From the NCBI RefSeq assembly GCF_030814815.1, contig NZ_JAUSVR010000021.1, forward strand, positions 1 to 53,645: a DNA stretch of 53,645 nucleotides. The letters run 5' to 3'. How positions within the stretch are numbered: the stretch's first letter is position 1; every line of letters starts with the position of its first letter. Shown one piece after another: positions 34,816 through 43,866 of the stretch. The notes under the pieces are model-generated. The model saw only the letters and a list, made by a program, of their open reading frames with translations, was not told the origin of the DNA and ran no database searches. The DNA is from Ancylobacter amanitiformis (GTDB lineage: Bacteria; Pseudomonadota; Alphaproteobacteria; Rhizobiales; Xanthobacteraceae). A program made the translations under genes and the position numbers.

Positions 34816-34866
34816 CTAGCCGTGCGGCTTCACAGCCGGGACGGGCTGACGAAACAGAATAGTCAT
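34816..34866 (-). other. 16-codon upstream ORF with strong ribosome binding site
   Basis: GGAGGGGCGCGA stands directly before ATG 34866, followed by MTILFRQPVPAVKPHG and TAG at 34818-34816. It lies in the 258-bp leader of the ABC exporter gene. The proline-rich peptide could slow ribosomes and control the downstream gene, as leader peptides do. No amino-acid run typical of attenuation is visible, so it could also be chance. Confidence 0.3.
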
Positions 34867-34967
34867 TCGCGCCCCTCCCTGGTTCGCAGTGTCGATCACG
34901 TAAGCGTTTACCACGGGAATGCCGGCGAGGCAATCGCGTCCACCTCGTCCTCGCCCGCTCGACCGGC

Positions 34968-36230
34968 TCAGTCCCCCGGCGTGGACAGAAACGCCAGCAG
35001 CAGATGCACCGCGGCGGCGAAATCCTCCATCCGCATGGCCTCAAGCGGATTGTGGCTGCCATTCTGGTTGCGCACGAAGATCAGGCTCGCCGGCACACCC
35101 TGCGCGGCGAAGGTGGCGGTGTCGTGCCCCGCGCCGCTCGGCATCTCGATCGCCCGCAGCCCCATGCGCCGCGCGGCCTGCGCGAGTTGCCCCCGGAGCG
35201 CCGGATCGAGCAGGGCCGGGGTGCTGCCGGTGCGCGCGCCGAACTCGAAGCGCACGCCCCGCCGCTGCGCGATCACGCCGGCATCCGCCAAAAGCTCGGC
35301 ATGGATGCGCTCCAAGACTTCCGGGCTTGCGCTGCGCACATCGAGGCAGAACCCGACCTCGCCCGGCACCTTGGAAAAGGCATGCTGGGTGGGATCCGTC
35401 GCCACCTCCCCGAAGGTGATGGTGGCGGTGAGGCCCTCGCGTTCCAGCCCGTCCCAGCGGGTCTCCAGCGCGGCGACGAGATCGGCGAAGCCGAGCACCG
35501 CATCCTGGCGGTAAGCGCGCGGCACCGCGCCCGAATGGCCATAGGCGCCAAGGCACCGCGCCTCGCGATAGCGGAACGAGCCGGCAATGCCCGTCACAAG
35601 GCCGAGCGGGGCGTCCGCGCGCTCCAGCACCGGGCCCTGTTCGATATGCACTTCGATAAAGCCGCGAAGGCCGGCCGGATCGAGAAACGCTTCCCCACGT
35701 GCCACCGCCGCCGGGTCGAAAACGAGCCGCTGCATATGCTCGCGCAGTGTCAGACCGGTATCGGCGCGGCACGCCTCCAGCGCCTCGCGCGGGAGCCGGC
35801 CGAAGGCCGCGCGGCTGCCGAGATAGGAGACGGGAAACCACGTGCTCTCCTCGGCGCGGATCACCATCACGGTGAGGTTGCGTTCGGGACGCCGGCCTTC
35901 CCGCCGCAACGCGTGGGCCACGGAGAGCCCGGCCAGCACGCCGGCGGCGCCGTCGTAATTGCCGCCATGAGGCACGCTGTCCATATGCGAGCCGATGATC
36001 CAGCCCGGAAGCTGGGGCGCGGTGCCGGCCAGCGTCAGGTAGAGATTGCCGGCGGCATCGGTCGCCTCGACCAGATCCAGTTCGCGGGCCGCCGCGCGCA
36101 CCAAAGCATGGGCGAACTCCTCACCCGTGCCATAGGCCGCCCGGGTGATGCCCGGCGCATCGGTCGTGTTGGCGCGAAGCTCGTCGAACAGGCCTTCCGC
36201 GAAGGCGATGGCCGCGTCGAGCGCGCTCAC
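34968..36230 (-). CDS. Zn-dependent M20-family amidohydrolase (allantoate / N-carbamoyl-amino-acid hydrolase type)
   Basis: This 420-residue metalloenzyme has the two-metal site of the AllC/HyuC/UPB1 group: H82 in GSHMDSVPHGG, an Asp in NYDGAAG, E127-E128 in RAEEST, H195 in GFIEVHIEQGP and a late His in NGSHNPLEAM. Members cleave allantoate, N-carbamoyl-amino acids or ureidopropionate, releasing ammonia. It starts at GTG 36230, overlapping the stop of the upstream dehydrogenase (GTGA). It is the last gene of the long minus-strand operon, so it probably hydrolyses the end part of that pathway's substrate. Confidence 0.9.
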   Translation of the reverse strand: MSALDAAIAFAEGLFDELRANTTDAPGITRAAYGTGEEFAHALVRAAARELDLVEATDAAGNLYLTLAGTAPQLPGWIIGSHMDSVPHGGNYDGAAGVLAGLSVAHALRREGRRPERNLTVMVIRAEESTWFPVSYLGSRAAFGRLPREALEACRADTGLTLREHMQRLVFDPAAVARGEAFLDPAGLRGFIEVHIEQGPVLERADAPLGLVTGIAGSFRYREARCLGAYGHSGAVPRAYRQDAVLGFADLVAALETRWDGLEREGLTATITFGEVATDPTQHAFSKVPGEVGFCLDVRSASPEVLERIHAELLADAGVIAQRRGVRFEFGARTGSTPALLDPALRGQLAQAARRMGLRAIEMPSGAGHDTATFAAQGVPASLIFVRNQNGSHNPLEAMRMEDFAAAVHLLLAFLSTPGD

Positions 36231-37225
36231 CCGCCAGCCTCGCACAGTGCCCCGAACCGGCGGGCGGACCACGCCGCGGGATTGACGAGATGGGTCGGCC
36301 GGTGCCCGGCGAGCGCCGCGATCACCTCGCCCGCCAGCGCGGTCGCGGTGCGCTTGAGCGCGGCCTGCGTCGAGCCGGAGACATGCGGGGTCAGCACCAC
36401 ATTGTCGAGGCCGATCAACGGCGAGGACGGCGGCAGCGGCTCGACCTCGAACACATCGAGGCCGGCGCCGGAAATACGCCCCTCGCGCAGCGCCACCGCG
36501 AGCGCGGCCTCGTCCACCACCGTGCCGCGCGCGGTGTTGATGAGTAGGGCCGATGCCTTCATGCGGGCGATCTGCGCGGCGCCGATCAGGTGACGCGTGC
36601 CGGCCCCGCCGGGAAGATGCAGCGAGACGATATCGGCCTGCGCCAGCAGGTCGCCCAGCGCGACGATCTGCGTGAACCCCGCCGCCGCCACGGCCGGATC
36701 GGCCGGCCGCCGCGTCCACACCACGACCTGCATGCCGAGCGCCCGCGCGAGCTGCGCGGTGGCCGCCCCGATGGCACCGAAGCCGACGACGCCGAAGGTT
36801 GCGCCCTCCAGTTCGGTCAGCGCGGAGCGATATTTGAACGCCCCGTCGCTCGCGCGCGCCGCCCGGTCGCCCGGACCGAGCGACTTGGCGAGATGGAAGG
36901 CGAGCGCCAGCGCATGCTCCGCCACCGAACGGGCATTCGCCCCCGGCGTGTTGACGACCAGAATGCCGCGCGCGGTCGCCGCCGCAAGGTCGACATTGTC
37001 GACCCCCGCGCCATGCACGCCGATGACTTCCAGTCCCGGCGCCGCATCCATCAGCGCCGCGTCGACCCGCGCGTCGCGGGTCAGCACGGCACGCGCGCCG
37101 GCGATGTCCTCGGCCAGCGCCGGCCATTCCAGCGAGCGGGCCAGCCGGCTCTCATAGCCGGCCGCGCCAAGCAGGGCCGGCCCGTCATCGTGAATGCGCT
37201 GGAGGATCAGGCAGATCGAACGCAT
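36227..37225 (-). CDS. D-2-hydroxyacid dehydrogenase
   Basis: ATG 37225 has AAGGGG six bases upstream and gives 332 residues; the GTG at 37249 lies in a short tandem repeat and is unlikely. The Rossmann motif is GFGAIG, the Arg is in NTARGTV and the His in LTPHVSGST. It resembles PGDH-like and phosphonate/hydroxypyruvate reductases. It is translationally coupled to the amidohydrolase, so it reduces or oxidises a 2-oxo/2-hydroxy acid from that pathway. The substrate is unknown. Confidence 0.88.
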   Translation of the reverse strand: MRSICLILQRIHDDGPALLGAAGYESRLARSLEWPALAEDIAGARAVLTRDARVDAALMDAAPGLEVIGVHGAGVDNVDLAAATARGILVVNTPGANARSVAEHALALAFHLAKSLGPGDRAARASDGAFKYRSALTELEGATFGVVGFGAIGAATAQLARALGMQVVVWTRRPADPAVAAAGFTQIVALGDLLAQADIVSLHLPGGAGTRHLIGAAQIARMKASALLINTARGTVVDEAALAVALREGRISGAGLDVFEVEPLPPSSPLIGLDNVVLTPHVSGSTQAALKRTATALAGEVIAALAGHRPTHLVNPAAWSARRFGALCEAGG

Positions 37226-37234
37226 GGAAGCCCC

Positions 37235-37296
37235 TTCGGACCGAGACACTTTTTTCGGACCAAGACACTCTTCGGACCGAACACTCTTCGGACACC
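37235..37296. repeat. Short tandem repeat of a ~17-19-nt unit in the operon gap
   Basis: TTCGGACCRAGACACT occurs at 37235-37250 and 37254-37269, a 15-nt version TTCGGACCGAACACT at 37271-37285, and a partial TTCGGACACC at 37287-37296. It fills the 78-bp gap between the SDR and dehydrogenase genes, just upstream of the dehydrogenase ribosome binding site. Each unit puts CGGTCCGAA on the coding (minus) strand. Confidence 0.8.
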
Positions 37297-37303
37297 GCCA
37301 GCA

Positions 37304-38083
37304 TCAGATGCCGCGGATGGCGCCGCCGTCGACGCGCACGGTCGAGCCGGTCATGTAGCTCGCCCGCGTGCTGGCGAGGAAGGCGACGACGTCGGCGAAT
37401 TCCTGCGGCGTGCCGTAGCGCCCCATCGGAATGGCGGCGCGTGACGCGGTTGCGACCTGCTCGACGCTCTGCCCGGTGCGGGTGGCGGCGGCGGCGTCGA
37501 GTTCGTCCACGCGCTGCGTGTGGATGCGGCCGGGCAGCACGCAATTCACCGTCACCCCGTCCCCCGCCACTTCGCCGGCCAGCGTCTTGGCCCAGCCGAC
37601 GACGGCGGAGCGCAGGGCGTTGGAAATGCCGAGATTGGGGATCGGCTGCGCCACGCCGGACGAGACCACGTTGATGATGCGCCCGAAGCCGCGCGCGCGC
37701 ATGCCCGGCAGCAGCCGCGCCGTCACAAGGAAGAGGGCCGAGACCATCGTCTCGAACTGCGCGCTCCACACCTCCAGCGCCACGCTCGCGACCGGGCCCG
37801 GCGGCGGGCCGCCGGAATTGTTCACGAGAATGTCGATCGGCTCGCCCGCCAGCGCATCGAGCGCCGCGAGCACCGAGGCACGATCGCCGAGATCGAGCCG
37901 CTGGATGCGGGCCGTGCCACCGGCCGCGCGGATGCCCGCGGCAGCTTCCTCCAGCGCGGCCGCGTTGCGCCCCGCCAGGATGACGCCGGCGCCCTCGCGG
38001 GCGAGCGTGCGGGCAATGGCGAGGCCGAGGCCCCGGCTCGCGCCGAGCACCAGCGCGGTGCGTCCTTCAAATCCGAGATCCAT
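37304..38083 (-). CDS. Short-chain dehydrogenase/reductase-like protein lacking catalytic Tyr and Lys
   Basis: The 259-residue protein has the SDR cofactor loop GASRGLG (~14-20) and an NNSGG in place of NNAG. The catalytic block, where FabG has YAAAK, reads SNALR (in [14 protein letters not shown]): the Tyr has become Ser and the Lys has become Arg, while the upstream Ser is kept. The protein may bind NAD(P) without the normal chemistry, or use another residue. Related Tyr-less SDRs exist. It lies 7 bp downstream of the DapA-like gene, so the two are coupled. Confidence 0.88.
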   Translation of the reverse strand: MDLGFEGRTALVLGASRGLGLAIARTLAREGAGVILAGRNAAALEEAAAGIRAAGGTARIQRLDLGDRASVLAALDALAGEPIDILVNNSGGPPPGPVASVALEVWSAQFETMVSALFLVTARLLPGMRARGFGRIINVVSSGVAQPIPNLGISNALRSAVVGWAKTLAGEVAGDGVTVNCVLPGRIHTQRVDELDAAAATRTGQSVEQVATASRAAIPMGRYGTPQEFADVVAFLASTRASYMTGSTVRVDGGAIRGI

Positions 38084-38089
38084 GGCGCG

Positions 38090-39022
38090 TCACCCGTGCA
38101 GCTTGCGCTGCAGCCGCGCCATGAGCTCGGTCAGCTCCTGGTGGTCGCGCGCGGTCAGCTTGGGGCCGGGGTGGCGGGTGTCGGAGCAGGCGATGATGCC
38201 GCGCCGCTTCAGCACTTCCTTGCGGATGGCGAGCCCGAAGCCCATCTGCTGCTCGTGCCGCAGGATCGGCAGGTAGATGTCGAACAGATCCTCGGCGCCC
38301 TCGACATCGCCGGCATGGAACTTCTCCACCACGCCCACCAGCATCTCGGGATAGGCGAAGCCGGTCATGGCGCCATCGACCCCGCGGCGCAGTTCCTGCG
38401 GCAGGTAGAGCCCGCCATTGCCGACCAGGATCGAGACGCGCCGCCCCTCGCCCCTGTCGGAGCGCTCGCGCAGCTTGGTGATCTTGGGCAGGCCGGAGCC
38501 CTCCTCATGCTTGAGCATGACGAAGTTCGGGAAGGCATCGATCAACCGGTGGAGTACGCCGACCGAACTCACCGTGTTGGTGGTCTGCGGATAGTCCTGA
38601 TAGCAGACCGGCACGTCCGGCCCGAGCCGCGTCAGCACTTCCGCCCAGTAGCCGAACACCTGGTCATCGGTCTTGAGGAAGGGCTGCGGGGAGATCATCA
38701 GCCCGGCCGCGCCAAGGTCCATCGCCTGCCTGGCGAAGCGCACCAGATTGTCGGTGCCGGGATTGGAAGCTCCCACCACGATGGGCTTGCGCCCATCCAC
38801 CCGCTTCATGACGTGTTCGAGGAAGGCGCGCGCCTCGGTCGGGGCGAGCTTTTGCGCCTCGCCCAGCACGCCGAGAATGGTGATGCCGGTCACGCCCGTC
38901 TCGAAATAGAAATCGATGAGCGAATCCGTGCTGGCGAAATCCACCTCGCCCGTCTCGGTGAAGGGCGTGGGCGAAATGATGTAGACGCCCCGGGTCTGTT
39001 CGTTGATCTTCTCGGCCGACAT
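38090..39022 (-). CDS. Dihydrodipicolinate synthase-family (DapA-like) lyase/synthase
   Basis: This 310-residue TIM-barrel enzyme forms a Schiff base at K171 (NFVMLKHEE), with Tyr141/Tyr144 (CYQDYP) as the acid-base residue. The usual GTTGE substrate loop is replaced by GVLGE, and the family's aldol, dehydratase and decarboxylase members differ mainly there. It is probably not DapA of lysine synthesis, because it sits in a catabolic operon with a GntR regulator. It may cleave or dehydrate a 2-oxo acid formed from the transported compound. It lies 9 bp after gntR. Confidence 0.88.
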   Translation of the reverse strand: MSAEKINEQTRGVYIISPTPFTETGEVDFASTDSLIDFYFETGVTGITILGVLGEAQKLAPTEARAFLEHVMKRVDGRKPIVVGASNPGTDNLVRFARQAMDLGAAGLMISPQPFLKTDDQVFGYWAEVLTRLGPDVPVCYQDYPQTTNTVSSVGVLHRLIDAFPNFVMLKHEEGSGLPKITKLRERSDRGEGRRVSILVGNGGLYLPQELRRGVDGAMTGFAYPEMLVGVVEKFHAGDVEGAEDLFDIYLPILRHEQQMGFGLAIRKEVLKRRGIIACSDTRHPGPKLTARDHQELTELMARLQRKLHG

Positions 39023-39031
39023 GGTCGTTCC

Positions 39032-39718
39032 TCAGATGGCGCTGAGCTTCGCGATGATGCTCAGCTTGACGTTCTCGATATGGCTCTGGATGCCGGCGCG
39101 GGCACCGTCGCGGTCCTCGCGGCGCAGGGCCTCGATGATGGCGAGATGCTCGCGATGGCCGATCTCGAAGCGCTCGGGCACGCGGTCCATGTTGAACATG
39201 TGCGTCTTGAGCCGGAGGTCGTGAATCTGCTTGGCCAGCACGGCGTTGCCGCTGCGCGTGGCGATCATGGAATGAAACCGGGTATCGACTTCCCAGTCCC
39301 GCTCGGCGCTCGGCATCGGCGCGGCGATCAGGGCGCGGATCGCCTGTTCGGCGTCGTCGAGCTCGGCCAGCGGAATGCGCCCGGCGGCCAGTCGCACCGC
39401 CTCGCCCTCCAGGATCTGACGCACATGCAGGGTCTCGATCAGTTCGCGGGTCGAGAACTCCTTCACCACCAGCACCCCGCCGGGCTTGCGGGTGATGAAG
39501 CCCTCGCTTTCCAGCCGGTTCAGCGCGTCGCGCACCGGCGTGCGGGAAATGGCCAGCGCCTCGGCGAGACGGCGCTCCTGCAGCACCGCGCCAACCGGGA
39601 TCTCGCGCCGGATCAGCCGGTCCAGAAGGTCGTTATAGGCCATCTGGCTGAGGCTTTCCTCGCGCTCTTCGACAAGGCCGGTCGCGGGCTTTCGGGGGGC
39701 GGGAATGGACATGGGCAA
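39032..39718 (-). CDS. GntR-family regulator with FCD effector domain
   Basis: This 228-residue regulator has an N-terminal winged helix (~25-90: ISRTPVRDALNRLESEGFI) and an all-helical FCD domain that binds a carboxylate ligand with a metal. DTRFHSMI and the pair of His in IGHREHLAII supply the Asp/His ligands. It is embedded in the operon it probably controls; the ligand is likely the substrate or an early intermediate. An N-terminal extension of ~20 residues before the helix may be dispensable. A strong hairpin lies just before it. Confidence 0.92.
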   Translation of the reverse strand: MPMSIPAPRKPATGLVEEREESLSQMAYNDLLDRLIRREIPVGAVLQERRLAEALAISRTPVRDALNRLESEGFITRKPGGVLVVKEFSTRELIETLHVRQILEGEAVRLAAGRIPLAELDDAEQAIRALIAAPMPSAERDWEVDTRFHSMIATRSGNAVLAKQIHDLRLKTHMFNMDRVPERFEIGHREHLAIIEALRREDRDGARAGIQSHIENVKLSIIAKLSAI

Positions 39719-39737
39719 CTCTGCGGCAGGGGAGGCG

Positions 39738-39765
39738 TCCGGCGGCGGCGGCGCGCCGCCGGACG
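39738..39765. terminator. GC-rich hairpin between the binding-protein gene and gntR
   Basis: GTCCGGCGGCG (39738-39748) pairs perfectly with CGCCGCCGGAC (39755-39765) around a six-base loop, in the 61-bp gap after the ABC binding-protein gene. On the minus strand it would slow or stop RNA polymerase, so the binding protein could be made in excess over the genes below. No U-tract follows. Confidence 0.6.
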
Positions 39766-39779
39766 AACGATAGCGTCGA

Positions 39780-40583
39780 TCAGAACTGCGTCTTGATCGG
39801 ATCCTTGGGGGCCGGCGAATAGCCGATGAGCGGGGTGGTCAGCTTGGCATACGTGCCGTCGGCGATCATGTCCGCCAGCGCCTTGTTCACCGCCTTGACG
39901 AGGTTCGGCTTGCCCTTCTTGAAGGGGAAACCCTTCTGGATATGGCTGAGATAGTCCGGCACCAGCACCAGCGGCAGCTTGGACGCCTCGATGGCATAGG
40001 CGGCGGCGATGGAATCGGTGATGACCGCGTCGATCTGGCCGTTCACCAGATCCTGGATGGCATCCGACTCGGCCTTGTAGGCCTTGGTCGTGGCGCCGCG
40101 CTCTTCCGCCAGCTTCTGCCAGCTGGAAGAGACCAGCACGCCGACCGTCTTGCCCTTGATGTCGGCCGGGGTCTTGATCGCGGAATCCTTGCGGGTGATG
40201 ACGCGCCCGCCCGATTCCAGCCAGCCATCGGCGAACATCACCTGCTTCTGACGCTCGGCCGTGATGTCCATGGCGTCGGAGGCGAAGTCGTACTGGTCGG
40301 CGGCGAGGCCGACGAGCAGCGCCTCCCACTTGATGATCACCGGCTCGTACTGGAGGTTGAGCCGGCGGGCGATCTCCTTGCCGACGCGGATCTCCAGCCC
40401 GTCGAGCTGGCCGTCGGGCGTGCGCATGGAGAAGGGCGGATAGGTGCCCTCGGTGGCGATGAGCAGCGTGCCGGGCTTGATCAGCTCAAGCTCCTGCGCG
40501 CCGGCCGGGTTGGTGGAGAGCCCACCGGCGAGAAGCCCGCCGACGAGAGCGGCGGCAAGCACGGGAAGGAAGTTCAGACGCAT
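39780..40583 (-). CDS. Amino-acid-type ABC transporter binding protein (family 3)
   Basis: This 267-residue periplasmic binding protein has a Sec signal (ALVGGLLAGGLSTNPAGAQE) and the family-3 core: IATEGTYPPFSMRTPDGQLDGLEIRV, KWEALLVGLAADQYDF and GKTVGVLVSSSW. It would capture a polar amino acid or a related cation such as an opine or guanidino compound. It pairs with the permease and ATPase above it. The gaps on both sides contain hairpins, which suggests separate control of its level. Confidence 0.9.
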   Translation of the reverse strand: MRLNFLPVLAAALVGGLLAGGLSTNPAGAQELELIKPGTLLIATEGTYPPFSMRTPDGQLDGLEIRVGKEIARRLNLQYEPVIIKWEALLVGLAADQYDFASDAMDITAERQKQVMFADGWLESGGRVITRKDSAIKTPADIKGKTVGVLVSSSWQKLAEERGATTKAYKAESDAIQDLVNGQIDAVITDSIAAAYAIEASKLPLVLVPDYLSHIQKGFPFKKGKPNLVKAVNKALADMIADGTYAKLTTPLIGYSPAPKDPIKTQF

Positions 40584-40653
40584 GTTTTTCCCCTCTGTCG
40601 TCTGCTGTCTCAGGTCTTCAACGGGCCGCAGGGCGGCGCCGGTCCGCTCTCGA

Positions 40654-40682
40654 AAAGGGGCTCGCGCCTGCGATGCCCCTTT
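40654..40682 (-). terminator. Hairpin after the ureohydrolase gene
   Basis: AAAGGGGC (40654-40661) pairs with GCCCCTTT (40675-40682). Read on the minus strand the downstream arm ends in GCCCCTTTTCG, a short U-run after a GC stem. It stands 16 bp past the ureohydrolase stop and 71 bp before the binding-protein start. It could reduce read-through while the binding-protein gene uses its own promoter. Confidence 0.55.
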
Positions 40683-40697
40683 CAGGATCTTCAGATC

Positions 40698-41642
40698 TCA
40701 CGCCTGGCGCGCCGCGCGCAGCGCCAGCAGCTCGGCCATCACGGTGGCGGCGAGCAGCGCGGTGATCTGCGCCGGCTGGTCATAGGGCGGGCAAAGTTCG
40801 ACCACGTCCGCGCCGACCAGGTTCACCCCCTCGATGCGGCGCAAGAGGTCCAGCGCCTCGCGCGCGCTCGGGCCCCCGGCTTCCGGCGTCTGCACGGCGG
40901 GGGCGTAGGCGGGATCGACGAAATCGAGGTCGAAGGTCAGGTAGGCCGGACGCCCACCCGTCCGCGCGGCGATGCGTGCGGCCAGGGCGGGAATGCCACA
41001 CGCGAACATCTCGTCCGTGGTGACGACCTCGTAACCGAGCTCGATCGACTGGCTGACATCGTCCGCCTTGAACAGCGAGCCGCGCATGCCGATCTGGATC
41101 GAATGGTCAGGATCGACGATCCCCTCCTCCACCGCGCGGCGGAACGGCGTGCCGGCGCTGTATTTTTTGCCGGCGAAATACTTGTCCCATGTATCGGAGT
41201 GCGAATCGAACTGGATCAGCGCCAGCGGCCCGTGCCTGGCCGCCACCGCGCGCAGGGCGGCAAGCGTCACCGAGTGATCGCCGCCGATGCCGAATGGCGT
41301 GACGCCGGCATCCACCACCGCGCGCACCGCAAGCTCCAGCCGCTCCAGCGATTCGATCTCGTAGCCGGGCACCACGGCGGCATCCCCGGCATCGGCGCAG
41401 GCGAGCGTCTCGAACACGTTGATGCCGCGGTAGGGGTTGATGGGCCGCAGCATGATCGACATGGCCCGCACCGCATTCGGCGCGAAGCGCGCGCCGGTGC
41501 GGAACGGCGCGCCGGAATCCGATGGCAGGCCGATGATCGCGGCGTCGAGGCCGGCCAGCGTGGTCGCCTGCGGCAGCCGCATGAAGGTCGGCACGCCGCA
41601 GAAGCGCGGGGTTTCGAGCGAATCGACGGGCAGAACGCTCAT
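40698..41642 (-). CDS. Ureohydrolase (agmatinase/arginase superfamily)
   Basis: The 314-residue enzyme has the full dinuclear Mn site: H123 in GGDHS, D146/H148/D150 in FDSHSD and D238/D240 in FDLDFVDP. It hydrolyses a guanidino compound to urea and an amine. The family includes agmatinase, guanidinobutyrase, guanidinopropionase and guanidinoacetate hydrolases, and the specificity loop does not tell them apart by eye. It lies inside an ABC transporter operon, so the imported molecule probably carries a guanidino group. The permease gene ends 13 bp upstream of its start. Confidence 0.9.
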   Translation of the reverse strand: MSVLPVDSLETPRFCGVPTFMRLPQATTLAGLDAAIIGLPSDSGAPFRTGARFAPNAVRAMSIMLRPINPYRGINVFETLACADAGDAAVVPGYEIESLERLELAVRAVVDAGVTPFGIGGDHSVTLAALRAVAARHGPLALIQFDSHSDTWDKYFAGKKYSAGTPFRRAVEEGIVDPDHSIQIGMRGSLFKADDVSQSIELGYEVVTTDEMFACGIPALAARIAARTGGRPAYLTFDLDFVDPAYAPAVQTPEAGGPSAREALDLLRRIEGVNLVGADVVELCPPYDQPAQITALLAATVMAELLALRAARQA

Positions 41643-41655
41643 CTTGGCGGTCCTC

Positions 41656-42324
41656 TTACAGCGAACGGGCGTAGTAACGCTCCAGCTGCCCGGCTGCCTG
41701 CGAGATGAGACTTGTCATCACGAGATAGATAAGCGCTGTCGCGATATAGAATTCGAAGGGGCGAAAGGTGGTGGCGATGATCGTCTGCGAATAGAGCGTG
41801 AGTTCCACAACGGTGATGGTGGAGAGCAGCGAGGTGTTCTTCACCATGGTGATCGCTTCGTTGGTCACAGGCGGCAGGATCACGCGGAAGACCTGCGGCA
41901 GGATGATGCGGCTCATCATGTGCCAGCGGCTCATGCCGAGCGCCTGGGCCGATTCCATCTGCCCCTTGGGGATGGCGGAAAGGCCGGAGCGCACGATCTC
42001 GGCGACATAGGCGCCGCCATTGACACCGAGCGCGATCACCCCCGCGACGAAGGGGGAGAGCCGCAGTCCCATCTGCGGCAGGCCGAAATAGATGATGAAG
42101 ATCTGGATCAGCGTCGGCGTGCCGCGAATGAACCAGATGTAGAATTCGCTCACGCGGCGGAGCGCGGCGAAGCGCGAGACCTTGCCGAGCGCGGCCAGCA
42201 GCCCGCAGGCCCAGCTCACCACGATGGCGAGCACCGACAGCACCAGCACCAGTCCGCTCGCCGCGGCGAAGCCGGGCACATAGGGGGCGAAGCCTTCCCA
42301 CCAGCGCGTGATCGTGTCGAGCAT
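41656..42324 (-). CDS. Polar amino acid ABC transporter permease
   Basis: This 222-residue permease has about five membrane helices and the HisMQ-type core: WFIRGTPTLIQIFIIYFG, VAEIVRSGLSAIPKGQMESA and QALGMSRWHMMSRIILPQVF as the EAA loop. One permease gene is present, so the channel is a homodimer. It overlaps the ATPase stop by one base (TGATG) and precedes the ureohydrolase gene. Confidence 0.93.
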   Translation of the reverse strand: MLDTITRWWEGFAPYVPGFAAASGLVLVLSVLAIVVSWACGLLAALGKVSRFAALRRVSEFYIWFIRGTPTLIQIFIIYFGLPQMGLRLSPFVAGVIALGVNGGAYVAEIVRSGLSAIPKGQMESAQALGMSRWHMMSRIILPQVFRVILPPVTNEAITMVKNTSLLSTITVVELTLYSQTIIATTFRPFEFYIATALIYLVMTSLISQAAGQLERYYARSL

Positions 42325-43139
42325 CAGGCCCGCCCTCCCAGCAGCGGCGCGGCCGGCGCCGCGTGATACGCGTCCTCGTGCAGCACGCGGCGCAGGAACT
42401 GTTTCAGCCGCTCGCTGCTCGGCTGGCGCAGCACGTCGCCGGGCGAGCCGTCTTCGGCGATGACACCCTGGTCGAAGAAGATGACCCGGTTGGAGACCTC
42501 GCGGGCGAAGCCGATCTCGTGAGTGACCAGCAGCATGGTCATGCCCTCGCCCGCCAGGCTCGCCATCAGCCCCAGCACTTCGCCGACCAGCTCCGGATCG
42601 AGCGCGGAAGTGACTTCGTCGAACAGCATCAACCGCGGCTGCATGGCCAGCGCGCGCACGATGGCGACGCGCTGCTGCTGGCCGCCGGACAGCTTGGAAG
42701 GATAGGCATGGCGCTTCTCGGCCAGGCCGATGCGGGCGAGCAGCGCCTCCGCCTTCTCGCGTGCCTCGGCGGGCCGCTCGCCCTTCACCCGGATGGGAGC
42801 CTCGACGACATTTTCCAGCACGGTCAGGTGCGGCCAGAGATTGTAGCTCTGGAACACCATGCCGATGCGCGCGCGCAGATCGCGCAGCTGCGCCGGTGTG
42901 GGCTGGCGGCGGGCGCCCTCCTCGTAATCGAAGTGGAAGCCCTCGAAGTCCATCGTGCCGCCATTCGGGCGCTCCAGCACGTTCACGCAGCGCAGGAACG
43001 TGCTCTTGCCCGAGCCGGAGGCACCGATGACCGATACGACCTCGCCCGCATGCACATCGAGCGACACGCCCTTCAGCACCTCATGGGCGCCGAAACGCTT
43101 CCGAAGGTCGCGAATGCGGATGAGCGGCTCGCCGACCAT
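42324..43139 (-). CDS. Polar amino acid ABC transporter ATPase
   Basis: The 271-residue ATPase of the GlnQ/HisP type starts at ATG 43139 (one-base overlap with the DUF1989 stop). Walker [10 protein letters not shown] (~38-46), Q-loop VFQSYNLW, signature LSGGQQQR and Walker [14 protein letters not shown] are all present. The Walker B has the E-V-T form common in amino-acid importers. The longer frame upstream is a shadow of the DUF1989 gene. Confidence 0.95.
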   Translation of the reverse strand: MVGEPLIRIRDLRKRFGAHEVLKGVSLDVHAGEVVSVIGASGSGKSTFLRCVNVLERPNGGTMDFEGFHFDYEEGARRQPTPAQLRDLRARIGMVFQSYNLWPHLTVLENVVEAPIRVKGERPAEAREKAEALLARIGLAEKRHAYPSKLSGGQQQRVAIVRALAMQPRLMLFDEVTSALDPELVGEVLGLMASLAGEGMTMLLVTHEIGFAREVSNRVIFFDQGVIAEDGSPGDVLRQPSSERLKQFLRRVLHEDAYHAAPAAPLLGGRA

Positions 43140-43768
43140 CAGGCGCCCCCGCCGGCCGGCGAAAAGATGTCGATCCGGCAGTCGCGCGGCGTGCGGTCCT
43201 CGCCATTGATCGGGGTGATATCCTGCGGGCAGCAGGAAAAGGCCATGACGACGTCGTCCTCGGCCTGCAGCACGAGATAGGAACCGGGTCGGGAGGTGGG
43301 CAGCAGCCGATCCAGCGACCCGTCCGCGCGCACCGCGACGCACATGAACAGATTCGCCGGCGCCGGGGTGAAGGGCAGCGTGATGCCGAGCTCGGCCAGC
43401 CCCTCATGCAGGTTGTCCGAGCAGGAGCGGTGATAACCCTCGACGCCGAGCTGGCGGTAGATGTCCGCGTTGCAGGCGCATAGCAGCGTGTCGTGCCTGC
43501 CGGACGAGGTGTCCTCGACGATCGACACAAGCGGCCGGCGGCGGGTGCTCACCAGCGCCGTCTCCTTCGTCACGTGTACCGTCGAGTGGAAGGAACGGAA
43601 ATTGTCCATCGAGGTGAACTCGTAGAGGTCCCGTTCGACGAACGCCCAGAAGTCGATCGCCTGCGTGCCATACGGGTTGGTCAGCTTGAGCCGCTGCCCC
43701 GCCTTCATGCGCACCGCCTTGCCGGTGCCGGCCGGCAGCACGAAGGAATTCTCGAGTGGGTAATCCAT
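43139..43768 (-). CDS. DUF1989 (urea carboxylase-associated family) protein
   Basis: ATG 43768, preceded by GAGGGA, gives 209 residues. The sequence [46 protein letters not shown] and the C-terminal [18 protein letters not shown] mark the DUF1989 family. Conserved His/Cys/Asp residues in these stretches suggest a metal site. Relatives sit beside urea carboxylase, allophanate hydrolase and guanidine genes, but their reaction is not settled. It heads the minus-strand operon and is divergent from pxpB. Confidence 0.88.
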   Translation of the reverse strand: MDYPLENSFVLPAGTGKAVRMKAGQRLKLTNPYGTQAIDFWAFVERDLYEFTSMDNFRSFHSTVHVTKETALVSTRRRPLVSIVEDTSSGRHDTLLCACNADIYRQLGVEGYHRSCSDNLHEGLAELGITLPFTPAPANLFMCVAVRADGSLDRLLPTSRPGSYLVLQAEDDVVMAFSCCPQDITPINGEDRTPRDCRIDIFSPAGGGA

Positions 43769-43866
43769 CACGTCCCTCGAAACCCTCTGGTCGGCCCGCG
43801 CACCGCCCACGAGAGGCGAGAACGCGCGGCAGTCCGTAGTTGCGAACTAACTGCTTGATATTTTTT

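Noticed and set aside
36231..37127. N-terminal extension of the M20 amidohydrolase frame up to 37127
   Set aside because: It is a shadow of the D-2-hydroxyacid dehydrogenase gene; GTG 36230 overlaps that stop.
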